DNA of 64,000 nt from Takifugu bimaculatus (GCA_004026145.2 CP034994.1:14676400-14740399); one strand, 5' to 3'. Positions 13,563 to 27,150 are shown, counted from the first letter of the stretch. Numbers and translations are program-made. The notes: generated from the sequence alone by a model not told the origin.

Positions 13563-16500
13563 TCATCTGGCGGCGGACTGGGACTGTGCAGCCATGATAA
13601 TGTGAGATGTTCCGCCCTCGGCCCTCTGCTGCTGACCCATCCCTGCCAGCACAGCCATGGCCTCAGCTGCCGCTCTTGAGCTCAGGCCGTTTTGCCCCAA
13701 AGAGGGGCTGGGGGCCAACGAGCTGTGTTGGATGACAGGAGCAGGAGAACCAGTAGGCTCTGATGTATCTTTCATGTTCCCTTCTAGCAGCTACAGAGAA
13801 AAGGGCAGAACACAAACAGTGAATTACACAGAACATAAGCTCCAAACACCTTTAGTGGTTAGCAGCAGAACTGCTGCCCTGTCCCACCTAGATAGGCAGT
13901 CTTCTTCTGTAGGGTGGTCACTGGACAGTCCTTGTGGGCCAACAGCAGCTGCTTCAAATGAGCCACCTCATTCCGCAACAGAGATACTTCATTCTGGAGG
14001 ACCGGAGAACACATTCATGTCAGATTTGCAACGGTACAGAACATCTAATAATAATTGGAACTCTTCAAGCCTCCATGTCATAGCGCTTACACTTGGTCCT
14101 AAAAGAATCCGAGTACAGGAGAGTGTTCCTATCTAAACTCACTTATTGGTCATAGTGCTGGTTTTCCTGTACATCCGGTGCCTTGTTTTGGTTCCCTCTT
14201 TCCTTCTGTCATTCTCTGTCGCCAACCCGTTTCACTCTAAAAGGCCGAGGCGTCCCTGCAGTGCCAGATAATTCTGCATGTTTTGGTCTGGGTCAGCACC
14301 AGCGCTTAACCTTTTGCTTTGTGGTTTTTCCTGTTGCACAGGCCATACTTCCTGTTTTCTCTCTCTTAGTGCCTCCCTTAGAGAGCCAGTTACCTGCCCT
14401 CGGAGCCGTTTTGTTTATTTGCTTTTGGATTTACCTTCCTGCTGAGTTTTTAATAAACTCCCTTTTATTGACTTAAGCACGTTGTGTCTCCTGCATTTGG
14501 GTCAGGCCTCTGGCTGGACAGCCCAGGACATTATTCTTCACATGCCTACAGTGAGGAACCCTTATAAAACTGTGCAGAACAAATATTTGTGGGTGATGTA
14601 TTTACAGATGTGGCCTGCTCTCAGACCCCACCCTGCACATTAATTTAATGGGTGCATGAATAAAAGTGGGAAAATGCAACAATGCAGCAAGAATGAGTGA
14701 ACTTAACCATCTCACAAGCCTGAAAACGCTGTTGATTTTTACCGCAGCTTTACAAACTCTTTACTGGTGTGCAGACTCCAAGTCAAAATCACTGCTACAT
14801 CTGCCTTTTCATTTATAAGATTTTGTTCTATCTTTATATATAGCTGCAATAACGCATGTTACAGGCTTCAGCCAAGTTAATGAGAGTCCCCCTCACCGAC
14901 AGTGAGATGTTCAGAGTGCCGAGCTCCTCGGCCTTTTTCTCCAGGGAAAAGACCCACAGCTTGCGTTTTTGCCTGCAGCGTGATGCCGCTGCTCGGTTCC
15001 TCTCAAGGAAGCGCTGCCTTCGCTCGTCTGGGTCGTCGTCTACCGTCCGCCGCCGACGCCCACCTGTAGGCTGGGCTGGAGATACCTGGCGGCCGAGATG
15101 GCGGAGAATTGAAAATGAGAAAAGAAAAGTGTGAGTCATCATTGCTGTTGTTCAGACATTTTATTTCTTCGTTTCATGTAATCAAAATAAACACAGCTGC
15201 GTTTCCTGCTTCAGAGAAGTAAATGACTCGGTCAGCTATTAAACATTGAGTACCTGAGGTTGAGCAGGTGATGGCGCATCAGGCTGTTGGACAAGCAGTT
15301 GGTTCTGTTCTGCCCTCTGAGGTACCATCGGGCTGCTGCCTGTCGACATGACTCCCATACTGTGACCTGATGGACTCTGCTGGGACAGAGCAGCCTTCAG
15401 CCGCTACAAGACAACGGTGGAACAGTTACACAAATACGTCTGCTGTTGTAGAGAAGATCTTAAAAATCAAATGGCAATTTTTCAGCTTCTTTGATTCAAG
15501 TCTGTTACCAGACCCTCAGTTACTTTAGGTCAGAATAGAGACTAAACACCTCAAAAAGTAAAAAGTAACCATAAAGACAGTGTGACAGCATGGTGTAAGG
15601 GTGAACTAAAATAAATCTAACTGAAATAACAGTCATATGATGTACAAACAAACTGGTGATGAGAGTGGCTGGAAGGTAAACATGCAGAAACAGAAGAACA
15701 AAGTAACAGATAAAAATAAAGAGCTAAATTGGGACTGACCATCTTGGCTTCTGAGTGGATGCTATAGCCTGAGGGGGAGTTAGAGCCGCTGCTGCTACCT
15801 CCTAGAGGAGGACCCGGGATCCCAGGAATGTTGGGTACCATGCACATGGGTCGAGCCAACTGGAAACCATGTAACGTGCAAATACAGATGTAGTAACAAC
15901 CTACAGCAAGTACTGAAGCCCAACTTTAGAGTGTGTGCGTTACATTGATGACAGAGGGTATGTGCACTGGACCAGGGAGCACAGATAAGCCTGGACCAGT
16001 GGGAAGCATCATCATGGGGTAGTGGCTGGTTGGAGAACTACAGAGGTACAAAGAATAAATGTTAAGTCATATCTCAGGTGTGGAAATGCTGCTATCAGAA
16101 GCGTGAGTGATGGCCGGTACTCACCCCAGACTAGTGCGATTGGAAGGTGGTGCCTGTGTGATGACAGACGTGGGTGAGGGCATGGTGGGCTGAAGGGCAT
16201 CGAAGCCCAGGTGTAGGGGGAGGGAGCCTGGACGGACAATAGTCGGGGTCGGGGCTGAACTCCTAGGAGGGGTATCCTGGGAGAAAGAGACACGATTCGC
16301 CAGCTTTAGCGCAGTGAAGTCAGTGAAAGACACGGTGCTTTCAAATTGTCAGAGGAACCATCACTTTCTCAAGGCATAATGACAGGTGTCACAAGCCAAA
16401 CACTTTCTTCATCATTTAGTTTTCCACAAGCGTGTAATCCACCCTCCTCCCACTTCTCTACCTTTGCTTTCACCAGAGCTTCTCTGCTGTGGTCTGAATT

Positions 16501-19500
16501 TCCAGAAATAGATTCAGGGCTGTCTGGTGGCGACGAGTCAACCTCTACAGGAGCTTCTTTTTTCACCTTCACATCGGATGGCGTCTGCAGGCTCATGTCC
16601 AAGGCCACATTGTTCGATGCAGGAATCTGATAAGACAGAGATAAAGACAGCTGACTATACTTTTATACACTGATGTATGAAATATGACCACAAAAAACCT
16701 TTTGTTTAGTACATCGTAAGGATTAAATGATTATATTCAACGTTCTTACAGAATGTTTTGCTCTCTTGTCATCCTCGTCTTGTTCAAAAGAGCTGGCCAG
16801 CTCATTGAACAGTCCGACCTCCTCGCAGTTCTTCAGGAAGCGGGTAGGAGTTGGTGTCTGGTCTAGCAAAAGAAAGAACAAGGAAATAAAACAGAACAGA
16901 GCAGAAATAATTCAAATGTCTTCACACTTTGTGCTGACAGTAGAGGCAGGGGTTATTCATGTTTTTGGGAGTGTTTTTTTTTTGGTTTTTTTTAGAAATA
17001 GTAGGCACAAAAGTGCTGAGTAAAGCCTGAACATGTTTGATGTTGAAATATGCAAATTAGCTTTACTGGGAAATTTTTTTAAAAGAAGAAGAAGAAAAAA
17101 ACTGTTTGTACAATGCGTAAACGAACCTGCAATAATAACAGAATCCGTCCTAGCTGGTCCAAATTTCAGCGTCATCTCGTGCTTGTGTTTGTGTACAGCC
17201 AAGTGGTCCTCATTGGTAAACCTCTGGAACATGTGAACAAAGGAAATACCAATGTGTTATACATGGTCTGGGGCCTTTGAGTATTTATTTACATGTCCCA
17301 GTGACCTAAAGTATCTTAATGTCAACCCAGAAATCATATTACATATACTATACAACAGCCTCTACACATTATATGCCAAACAATTCAGAAACAGGCCCCT
17401 GTGGTTTACAATTACTTGTGCCTAAATAGACACAGTATAGCTTGAAGATAGGGCCCCCAGTATCTTAACACAATCTTTTAACAAGAAAAGGGCTTAAATG
17501 GGTGAGAAATAACATTCTTGTTGAGAGCAAAGATGCAGGTAAAAATATCAAAATGAGAAGCGAAACAAACAAATTAGGCAAATATGCCTAAATAAGTTGA
17601 CACACCAGGACAAATGCTGCCAGGTCTGTTTGAAAGCAAACATCACTGTCCCACACTCAGCAGTGCCTCTATCATGTGGGCCGAAGCAGAACGTTTTAGA
17701 GCCTCAAAGCGGTGCACTGACAGGCACCATCTGAGACGCATCTTTGGAGAAGTGAGAAGTGGTGAGGTGAATCAGTGAGAAGCGGAGGAGGAATAATCTT
17801 GGCTCTGGCCCCAGCCTATTCACCATTCCTTCCTTGGAACCTATTTTGAGGCGCTGCCTTGCTACTGCAAGCTCAGTCGTGAGAGGGTGAAGTGGAAACA
17901 CAGTCAAGTGTCAAAGGAGCTTATTTTTAGCCACAGCAGGCAGCATCACCAATACAACTGCATGTCTGATCTGTCTGTCTGTCCCTCTGAATAGGGCAGC
18001 TGTACAGGAAACTATCTCAGACTAATCTCCCTGTATGAGATCCTACAGCTTGGATTACCCCTCACCACACGGTAAATACAGGTCATCATATAATGTCTGC
18101 TGTTGTTGTTGTGATTGGCTCATAAAAGAAAAAATCCCCCTCCATCTAGTAGCGGAATGATTCAGACTTTCCCGGTACACCAATGTTGCTTGTAAAAGGA
18201 AGCATTAAAACATTGTGGGAACATGAAAATCAGGTAACATCAATGTGTCTGTCTTAAAGCTTTGAAAATCCTCAATTGAGAATCAAAGTAAAGAGACTGG
18301 AATATAGAAATAAATTCAACATTATAGGGGATCATAAGAGGTGAAGATGCAGAGAACCGGCCCCCATTTTTCATAGTTTTTATTACTCCTGCCAAAAAGA
18401 TGATGCTTTCAACGGCACGCATCCGTCAACAGAAACACACCAACACTCATTTTGAAAACAGAAAGCGTGTGAGGATATTTGGTTAAAAGGAAAAGGGCTG
18501 GAAATGGTTTTATAACATGATGTTGATGGAACAAAAAGATGGTTGTGATCTATGTTACTGCCTCCTAAAAAAAAAGGCAGTTGGTTTTATTTATTAACGA
18601 TTAACTTTAGCAAAAAGTGAGTCATTTCTCTGATAAAATCAAGAGTCTGACCAAGCAGAGCAGCTAGTGTTAGGCCATCCATCAAAGTCTTCAACACATG
18701 TTGCTCTACGCCTGTTTTCAACCAAAGCCAGTCATTACAAAATGACCACCTACACCAGTGATTCTCTTTGGAATAACAGTAAAACAATACTGGAGTAATT
18801 TCAAGACAAGTAATTAGCAAAATTAGCAAAAAAAGAAGATCCATAAATATTATCCTGAGCTAAATCTTGGCTGTGATGCAGCTTTGTGCCCTAAAGGTGG
18901 TTCTGCAGCTCAGCGGTCCCACTGTTTTCATCATTAAAAGCTGCTTAAAATAAACTGCTTTCCCTAAGGTCTCTTGTTATCTTAATTGTTCTTCACTTGG
19001 GTCCTATAAACTATAAAATCCATTTTAACCAGTATTAAAGCATTCTTATATTATACCATTCAGCCCCAAAGACCTCCACAATCAGCTGCACAATTACGCC
19101 ACCAACATTTTTAGTTCCTTATTCCAAACTAAAGTCAGAATGATCATGAAATAAATATACTAAGAATAACATTCAAATTAAACCTTCAAAAATGATCAAA
19201 TCAGCCAAACTTATCATTAGTTCATAAATCAATTGTATGGTTAACTATGTGGCTCTGAACTACAGCTTTAAAATCAGTTCCAAACGCCATAACAGTTATT
19301 TTTAAAAAAGAAAGAAGTAAATCATATTTCCTGTGCAGAATGTCCAAATCCACCAAAACAGCCCGCTGTTGGCATGTGGGTGCATTATTGGCACTCAGCT
19401 GAGTCACTGGCACGGCTCGAACCTGTGTCTGCAGGCGCTAAAGCCGGCAGTGACAGGCTGAAACAATAACGGTGCTCTGGTGACTCACTGGACGCTCCAG

Positions 19501-19723
19501 TGAGTCACTGCTGAAGGAGACGGCAGCGTCTCGCAGGACAAACTGACAGCTCGCACCAAGTTCCACACGAGGAGGCTTCCTAAAACACACGACCGATCCA
19601 TTTCCTATCAAACCTCAAATCTACCGCGCTTCGCCACCTCTCGGCACGCGCAAGCCAAGTACGGAACAAACTTACCTGTCCACAACCAGGAGCGCTGCAC
19701 ACGAAAGGCCGGTCGTCCCCCAT
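13563..19723 (-). CDS. atf7: ATF7, cyclic AMP-dependent transcription factor (bZIP)
   Basis: Eleven coding exons: 19,723-19,676, 17,223-17,127, 16,862-16,750, 16,626-16,462, 16,276-16,125, 16,037-15,944, 15,859-15,740, 15,403-15,254, 15,085-14,897, 13,993-13,888 and 13,783-13,563. They total 1,455 nt, or 484 aa, with every phase matching. The protein opens MGDDRPFVCSAPGCGQ. Its C2H2 finger is Cys9, Cys14, His27, His31. It is followed by DQTPTPTRF, where Thr51 and Thr53 are the stress-kinase sites of this family. A bZIP lies at about 324-395 with basic region RNRAAASRCRQKRKLW, and the C-terminus is GSPAPVIQHSS to QSQSAAR. MGDDRPF and VRPGSLPLHLG are ATF7-type rather than ATF2. ATF7 acts in the nucleus, binds CRE/AP-1 sites as homodimer or with Jun, and responds to p38/JNK. 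ATF1, the human neighbour of DIP2B, is excluded because it lacks the finger. No frame breaks were found. Confidence 0.96.
14076..14530 (+). mobile_element. Possible solo LTR remnant in an atf7 intron
   Basis: This stretch begins TGTCAT. It contains an AATAAA at 14,452-14,457, then a run resembling the R-U5 end of fish gypsy-type LTRs (CTCCTGCATTTGGGTC at about 14,489-14,504), and ends AGGACA. A T-rich tract precedes the AATAAA. The match is to a remembered pattern of fish LTR ends. I did not find a partner LTR, internal coding region or clear target-site duplication, so this would be a solo or decayed copy. Confidence 0.35.
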
Positions 19724-19747
19724 CTTTGCAAAGAGCTTGCAATGAAA
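19676..19747 (-). other. atf7: atf7 first coding exon with short 5' leader
   Basis: The exon begins after a CCTCTCCCACAG acceptor at 19,748. It carries 24 nt of leader before the ATG at 19,723 and ends at the GTAAGT donor. The leader is therefore joined to an upstream non-coding exon, best placed near 22.75 kb. Confidence 0.7.
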
Positions 19748-22745
19748 CTGTGGGAGAGGAGCAGAGGAGAACATTGTTGCGGCTTCGCCTCGATTTGCGG
19801 ACTGGTAAATCCTAAAAACAACAAAATAGGGATGCTGTGGCTTGTCGTCTTCGGTCCGAGCAGGAAGCCAAATACTATTTAAAAATAACTCTGGCACGGA
19901 GGAAAACACGCACAGAGGCAGCGAGACCAAGTTTCCCTGGTGATACTTCTTCACACAGGGGGGATTCTGGCTGGCCAATGAGGAGCAGCTACCCTTTACA
20001 CAAAGACATTTCTCTCTCTCTCTCTCTCTCTTTCATTTTCCCCTCATTTCCAATCCCTCCTTCTCTCATTACCACTCCCTCTTCGCACCTTCGTGGCACC
20101 TCCCAAACATCTGCCTCCTCATTCAACACACACAATCCGCCCAGGTTTGGGGTGGCTTACGTCCAGGGGGCAGAGCAGTCCTTCGAGTGATCAGAAGGTC
20201 ACGGGTTCACGCAGTCAGAGCCGGGGCTCCAAACTGCGCCCTGCTATGTCTCAGCGGAGAGAGCGGATTGTTATGTTTCCCGAAGAGAAGGTAATCCACA
20301 ATCTTTCTGAGAAAATCCCATTCACATTCAAGTCAGAGACCTTGGAGGGCTGGTGAGGAACATAAATGTTTCAGCACTTTGTGCTGGCAGTGGGTTGCAT
20401 CTGCAGCTGTTGCACAACGCCGTCCAACTGACAGTACGGCAGCCCTCTCGCATTAGGGGCCCGGGTGCACAGGCGAGTGGAAAGGCTACAGTAAACAAAA
20501 GCTACTGAATACTGAAACGGCAAATCACTACAGGGCAGCGCGGCCGAGGCTTTAATCATCGAATAGTGAAATGCTGCTTACATCACCTCCTGCTGAAGAT
20601 GCTGCCGTGGCTGTGGCGGCGCTACTTTACTCTGTTTATGAATGGCGTTTCATCGTGCGCAGTCTGGAGCGCACGTGGACTGACTATCACACAACGCAAA
20701 CCGTGATGCTGGCGTACCGCAGCGCCTACAACATGGATCAAGCGTGCAGTCGAAAATGATTGGACAGGACACGTTATTCATTATGTTGGCAACGAATAAA
20801 TGCGTGAACGTTTTCCAAATGTTGAAGTCAGTGCATTTTCCTCCCTCCTCACAGCTGCCCCGGAGCCAAAACGTGACTGCCGAAACCTTGCAGTGGAATA
20901 CAACGCTCTCCCGTGACACCGGGTCTGTAACAGGCCGAACCGTTGTGTCCTCCAGCTCCGTGTTTCCGTGAACAAAAGGGGGTCTGCATTGTGCACGTGA
21001 GCAATAGCCCCATCTACCTCTCCCCCTCTCTCTCTCTCCTCTGCAAACTCAAGCGGACCTCCCACGCTCTGGAGAAAGGCGGCACGCCGGTGTCAGGACC
21101 CTCACAAACTGTCTCCAATCTGCCGAGTGTATTTGGGCAGAGACGTGCCTGCAAACACAAAAAAACCCAATCCGGCTCGTTATAGAGAGGGTGTGGATGG
21201 CGCGGGGAAATAGACACATCTGGCGTGAGGAGGAAGCTTGTATCAGGTAACGTGAAATGCTCAAACTGCCCTCATTTTCTTCACCGAGCTGCAGCCAAAG
21301 TGCCGCCGTTAACTTACATTTCTCCGACTCAGCAGGTGTAGGGGAACAGGTCCCGGCTATAACCGGCCGCAGTTATCCAGTGTTTGATGCAGACTGCTAG
21401 GAAACTGACTAAACACACTGTATTAATAGCTCACACTGCAGCCATGACACTGGAATCTGTGGCTTGAATTGCCGAAAGGGTAGGGGAGACCCCAGCAAGT
21501 GGGGGGGAAAAGTTACGGAAATAAAGAAAGAAACTGTTCAATTCATTACTGATCATCAAGAATAGAGCGTGTAGCTGTGCTTGTTACCAACCGAACCCAC
21601 ACACACACACACACACATATAAATGAACTCAAATTTAATTTTGAACTGGACGCCCAGAGTTCAAATAGACCATCATCAGAGAAGACTTGAAGCTGCGCTG
21701 AGCTAAAGAGTTCACGTATTCTCAGACAATATCCCCGCAGGGTGAAAAATGAACATCGACTGTCTATCACACACACCATTTGTTGGGTTCTGGTATAGTT
21801 TTCAGTCAGTGTGATGGAATGAGGTCCGACTGTGCCAAAAAATATGACCTACATTTCTAATGACGGTGTTGACACACACAGGGATGTGAATCCTGGGGGG
21901 GGGGTTCGGCAGCTCAGATTGCAAATACTATGTATATCTTTTTTTTTACAACTAACTTTCAGTTGAAGTTGCCGCCTGGAAACCCAGATTTCACCGTATT
22001 CCACAGCCAAGCCTCTAATCCCATAATGCATACGGTTCCGGACATGTCAGTGTAAAATTCCACGGTCGTGAAGGCTTTATTTCCTTCGTGCAGACAACAA
22101 TGACTGTCTTGTAAAAGTATGTCTTTTTATCCTTCATTGCCGTCTGGCGACATTCGGGCGCACTTAGCCCTGCCTTTTCCCGTAACAAGACCGCCTTTTC
22201 TTTTCAGCAATTGGCTAAAAGCGCGTCAGTCAACGGCAGCTGAAGCGTTCGAAGTGCCGGACCCTGTCAATAACATCAAACAGCCGAATATTATTGGTCG
22301 AAAATGCAAAGTCAACTTTTTGCATACACGAAAAAAAGGAAAGTGGCTAGCGGTTGTGGCTAGCCTAGCCAAAGGCCAAACGCGCATCCGAAGCAAGTAA
22401 TAACAGCGCTATTACTCACGCACGGGACCGCAACAAATGTGTAACAACACGCACTTCGCCTTAACGGAAACGAACTACGGTGTTTTAAAGTTTTACGGAC
22501 AGGCAAAATCCAAAAGAACATAAAAATACAGCCATTAGTTGGTTAGCGGACTGACACTAGAGCGCAAAGCGAGACAGTGGGTCCGAATGAAACACTGTTA
22601 CAACAGTTTGACAATTCAACAAAGGTGAGGTTTGAACGATGGGAAACACTGTAAACTAACGCACCGAACGCTACAGTGTCGCACTTTAAAGTCGCCGACG
22701 TAAGAATTGTGAATTTAAAGAGTAATAAAGTGTTTACAAACTCAC
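19748..22745 (-). other. atf7: atf7 5' UTR intron
   Basis: Non-coding stretch of 3 kb between the presumed non-coding exon 1 and the start-codon exon. It contains a TC run at about 20,010-20,031 and a CA run at about 21,598-21,617. No coding exon was recognised. Confidence 0.5.
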
Positions 22746-22870
22746 CCTTGCGCCCCTCTCTCTGGCTCCCCTCTCCTCTCCTCTCTCGTGGAATTTGACA
22801 CTCCCCTTGACGTCGAAATATCGCGAGATTTCACTTCAACCATAAATTACAATCCACTACTAAACATGTG
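22746..22870 (-). promoter_or_regulatory. atf7: atf7 non-coding exon 1 and core promoter with CRE-like site
   Basis: On the minus strand, a GGGCGCAAGG|GTGAGT donor at 22,745 closes a pyrimidine/purine-rich exon. Just upstream lie TGACGTCG at 22,808-22,815, a near-perfect CRE, and a TATCGCGAGA element at about 22,819-22,828 that resembles the TCTCGCGAGA promoter motif. There is no TATA box. Exon 1 assignment is inferred from the donor and the position of these elements. Confidence 0.5.
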
Positions 22871-22898
22871 AAACCTGCGTATTTGGGTAAAGTTGGCA

Positions 22899-22972
22899 TA
22901 ATATAATATAATATAATATAATATAATATAATATAATATAATATAATATAATATAATATAATATAATATAAT
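22899..22972. repeat. (TATAA)n pentanucleotide repeat
   Basis: About 14 uninterrupted copies of the unit ATAAT/TATAA, immediately upstream of the atf7 promoter. Confidence 0.95.
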
Positions 22973-24606
22973 GATTTGTCACGTCGGATTCCATACTTGA
23001 GCGTCGTATTATCAATCCAGAAGCCATATGTGAAGAGGTTTCGTTGAAACATAAAAATTCTTGACGTTGTGATTTATACAATTAATAAATTATCAACAAC
23101 GTGATGTTTATGGCATGACTGACCGCTAATCCGAAACATTGCTTTTGGCGTGAGGAAAGAAAGCCTCTCTAGGTTATAGTTTAGCAAAAGTCTAAATAGG
23201 TTATTAAAAAGTAGGTGTTTCATGGTCCCTTTGTTTAATTGTGTAGTTTGCGCGTGTCTTCTCTTTCAAAAGTATTTTCATTTTGTAACATAAAGATAAA
23301 TGCAGTTATAGGGCATATAGACGCTGAAGACCACTAGTTGTAAATCTTACAAAACAAGTTTACATGAGCAAGGGTAGACAGCAAGTAGTACAAAGCATAT
23401 CAATAGAAAACGAAATCTGTTTTTTCCTGCTAAAACAGATTACTAGATCAGTCGGCAAGGTTTGGATTCGAGTCTGCACTGCATGAATAAAAGCTCATCA
23501 TTACTTAACACTTGTGACGCGCATTCTGGAACAGGGATAGGGAGACCTCTAGTGGCCAGAGTGAGAATTACGACTAATTAAGGGTTTGATTAGGTAATAA
23601 AATCCGATGCATAGAAACACGTTAACATCTGGAATATCATAGAACTAAACCGTCAAGACGTGTCTTCACACATCTCCCAAATCGTGGACTCTATGCTGGG
23701 CTTAAAGACCCTCCTGAGGTGAAGAAGGGAAGTATATGAGATGAATTATTTATACATAGACTTCATAAATACTCGATGGGACCAGCCCAGAATAAAATGT
23801 CATGTTTTTCTATTTCACTTATATAATTTTACCAACAAGTCAAAATTTACCTACAAGTTGTGGAAATGGACTAAATGTGTCAATCTGGACCATGAACGTT
23901 TCCTTGATTTGTTTATGCACTTAATGCAAGGATGAAGTGGGCGGAGCCTAAATCTGATTTAACGAGCATTTAGGGATGGCAGCAATATTTAACACAAGTT
24001 AAACAGGCAAATGTTCATTTTAATGTCAAAGCTGCAGCTTTCTGTCAAGAGCTTCAACTTCACAGATTACATAAAGTCATTTTTACTGTGTTAAAGGTAA
24101 AATATAAGTGTCACTTAAAGGTAAACCAAAGGAGTGCTGATGGTTCTTGGTGCCGTGCAAGTTGGATGACTTACTGGAACAGTCGGATAAATAAAGATTT
24201 TAATGACACAATAATAGCTGTGTTTTTCCTACGCAGATACAAGACGATGACATAAGCACAACACGGCCGCTGGCTTTTCAAGTATTATTGGACAACGAAT
24301 TCCTGAATCATAAAGGCATTTACTTTCATCAGACTGAAAAACAAAAGGTACTTGGAAGAACACGAAACAAGAATGGAGCTCCGACTTTAGATAAAACAGC
24401 TGAGCAAACTAAATCAAGTACAGGCAATTGCAGATGAACACAGATGTTATAACAAACATGTTAGGTTTCGTAAGCTTATTCAGTGGACCTTCCACCAGGA
24501 CTAACTCTACCATCTCCACATGTTAACACTCACCTTAAAATAATATATTCTTCTTTTCTCAAGCATAATCCTGCAAATGTTTGCACAATGGAGCACCCTT
24601 GACCAC
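22973..24606. other. Intergenic region between atf7 and asb8
   Basis: AT-rich with no recognisable exon on either strand. A weak tRNA B-box-like string occurs near 23,460 but no complete tRNA fold was found. Confidence 0.5.
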
Positions 24607-25147
24607 TTTTATTCAAGTTAAAACAAAGCACTTTAGTTGTAACTGTTAAACAATCTCACCTGGCAGCTGCAACTGACCCCCCCATCCCGGTAAAATAAAG
24701 CCAAAAACGAAGCACGAATGACGTCTCTCATCACTAAGGAATCTAAAGCATATATCTAAAATAGTATATATAATATATACATGGAGATATATGAGGATAC
24801 TCTACTTGGCAAACAAAAGTCTTCCAATCAAGTCTGCCTCATATTGTCCTGCCTTTGTCTCCTTAGTCAAAAGTAAACGATTTCCTATTAAATTAAAAGG
24901 TGCCAATTAATACAAAAGGCGTGTGTTAGAGGTTTCCAAGCAACAATTTAAACACAAAAAGTTCATTCAGATGTCATACAACCAATACATATGCAAATAT
25001 TGGTTTGTAAGTTCCAGGCCACAGATCAAATCCTTGCGAACAGGAAGGCTTGAGTAATGAGCGAGAAGTTAGACGATATCCTGGACCTGAAATCCGTCAT
25101 TAAACGTGGGACGAGCGGATCATCAGACTCTGGGGGGGTTGATCAGC
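24607..25147 (-). other. asb8: asb8 3' UTR
   Basis: Non-coding sequence following the asb8 stop. A minus-strand AATAAA at 24,607-24,612 is a plausible poly(A) signal about 540 nt past the stop. The true end may differ. Confidence 0.45.
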
Positions 25148-26229
25148 TCAGTCTCTCAGCAGCAGGTATTCTTTGATCGTCTCGGGTAGGGGAAGATCTT
25201 TCACAGCAGTGGGCAGGAACTGCACGCCCAGGCTCTGACGGACGGCGCATCGTGCCAGAGAGCGCAGCGTGGGGGCCTGCGCCATCATGCTGGTCAGCCT
25301 GGCCAGCAGCTGGGGATCCTTGTTCAGCTCCCGAGGAAGAGTGCCGTCGGCCCGTCTGATCTCGAAGCGTCCCGCTGCCTGGCACAGCAGGTCCAAGCAC
25401 TCCTCCTCCTGCTCGGTGCCCAGGCCGCGCGCCAACAGGGCCACCAGTCGAGAGATCGGGGTCTGTCCCTTCAGGTTGGTCACGTGGACCTGTGCCCCGT
25501 AGTCCAACAGCACCTTGACGCTCTCCAAGTTGCCCTTCATGGCCGCCCAACTCAAAGGCGTGTCGTTGTTGTAGTCCCGGGCATTGGGACAGGCACCGTT
25601 CTCCAGCAGGGCCTTCACACATTCTGGGTTATCTTTGAAAGCTGCCCAGTGAAGTGGGGTGTCCTTATTACCATCCAGGGCATCTGGCTGGGCCCCATAC
25701 TCCAACAACAGCTCCACACAGCTCTCATCCTTCTCTGCTGCGTAGTGCAAGGCTGTGCGGTTATATCCGTCTAAAGCGTTCACCTGCAAAATAAACGGAG
25801 GGAGAAATCAATTTAAAAAAAACACTGTCGAGTTCCCAATCACCACCGGTGGGCTCAGAGAATGTTGCAGGTGTAAACGAGATAAATGACACACACGGCG
25901 TACCTCTGCTCCATTGTGCAACAGCAGCTCCACGCAGTCAGCGTCAGCAACCATGCATGCACAGTGCAGGGGTTTCAGTGTCCCGTGCATCCGGTTCACA
26001 TCAGCTCCCTGAGGCACGGGGGAACGAGGAGTTCAACAAAATCGGGATGAGAACAACCTGATGGAATACGGTGCTCACAGGACGACAAAAGAACACCCAC
26101 CTTGCGGATAAGATCTTCCACGTTGTCGTGGGGGAACGAGCGGATGGCTGCGATGGTGCGGATGAGCCGCTCGGACAAGGAGTACTTACTCTGAATGCTT
26201 TGCATTATGTACCACATAGTAGAGCTCAT
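25148..26229 (-). CDS. asb8: ASB8, ankyrin repeat and SOCS box protein 8
   Basis: Three coding exons, 26,229-26,101, 26,008-25,904 and 25,783-25,148, total 870 nt and encode 289 aa. Human ASB8 has 288. The N-terminus MSSTMWYIMQSIQSKYSLSE and the segment RTIAAIRSFPHDNVEDLIR are almost identical to human ASB8. Ankyrin repeats follow, shown by motifs such as TALHYAAEKDE, DTPLHWAAFKD and DTPLSWAAMKGNLESV. The C-terminal SOCS box runs from about TLRSLARCAVRQSLG to LPLPETIKEYLLLRD. ASB proteins are substrate receptors of Elongin B/C-Cullin 5 ubiquitin ligases; ankyrin repeats bind substrate and the SOCS box recruits the ligase. The start is the only ATG giving the family N-terminus. No frame breaks. 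Confidence 0.97.
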
Positions 26230-27150
26230 GTGTAACTGAGGACCATGACACCCGGGCCGGGGTGTCGCAAGGCCACACTGGAAAAAACAACCAAAACACC
26301 AGATCTCAATCTTTTTTAAAAAAAAGATGCTACTACATTATTAGGCTTCATACTGGGGGTTAAACCCAGTCAGTTCCACTTTTTAAACCATCCAGGCAAT
26401 CAATATAACTACTTCATTGTTATATAATGCAATAGATCTCCCACGCTAAATATAACATAAATTATATATATATATAATACTATATAGTCATTTTTATTTC
26501 CGTTCTGCGCACAAAGGTACTCGCATGAGTTTCTGGAATTTACTATAAATCTATCTGTATTTGGAGTAGATCTGCATAAAACACTGATCATATTTGATCT
26601 GTCAAACATGTGACTCTTTTCAAAAACCAACAAAATCACAAATCACAAAATCGTTTTCTGTAGGCAGTTTATATAACATGCCAGGATATTTGGTGTACAG
26701 GTTTATAATATTCTGCTATTAAAAATACGGACGTAGTTGCAAACGTAAACCAATGACCGGCGGTTGCTACACCGGGTATTTATTGCAAATAACTAAACAA
26801 CAGTGTTTGTTTACTCAATAATAACTCAAATAACGAAAAAGACCTGAAATAACAATAATACCTTAAATAGCAAAAACAAGTTTGTTGCTGCACTAGCTCA
26901 AGGTTAGCTTGCTAGAATGCTAGCTGACGTTAGCATGTCAGAAAGGATCGACAGCCGTAGGCGAATAACTCGAATGACAGCCCCATCAAACAATCCTTTG
27001 AGGGATCGCAGGCGTTTACATTCGAGAAACGATCGATTTAAACAGCCACATACCGTTTCTGGTCCACTGTTCGAGGGTGTGACAGGTCAGGCTTCAGCTC
27101 TGACATAAACACAGCGCGTCGTGCGGTCAGGCTCACTTCCGGTCTGCAGG
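26101..27150 (-). promoter_or_regulatory. asb8: asb8 5' UTR exons and promoter
   Basis: The start-codon exon extends upstream to 26,277, where a TTTTTTCCAG acceptor joins it to a non-coding exon. The best candidate for that exon ends at 27,054, with donor GAAACG|GTATGT. About 80 nt further upstream lies ACTTCCGG at about 27,132-27,139, an ETS-type site typical of housekeeping promoters. No TATA box is seen. Confidence 0.5.

Noticed and set aside
20155..20225. tRNA- or SINE-like string with a GGGTTCACG B-box resemblance
   Set aside because: No A box at the right distance and no cloverleaf could be folded; the match is limited to a few bases.
23440..23500. tRNA-derived SINE remnant (GGATTCGAGTC)
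   Set aside because: Only a single degenerate B-box-like motif is present; no A box, poly-A tail or target duplication.
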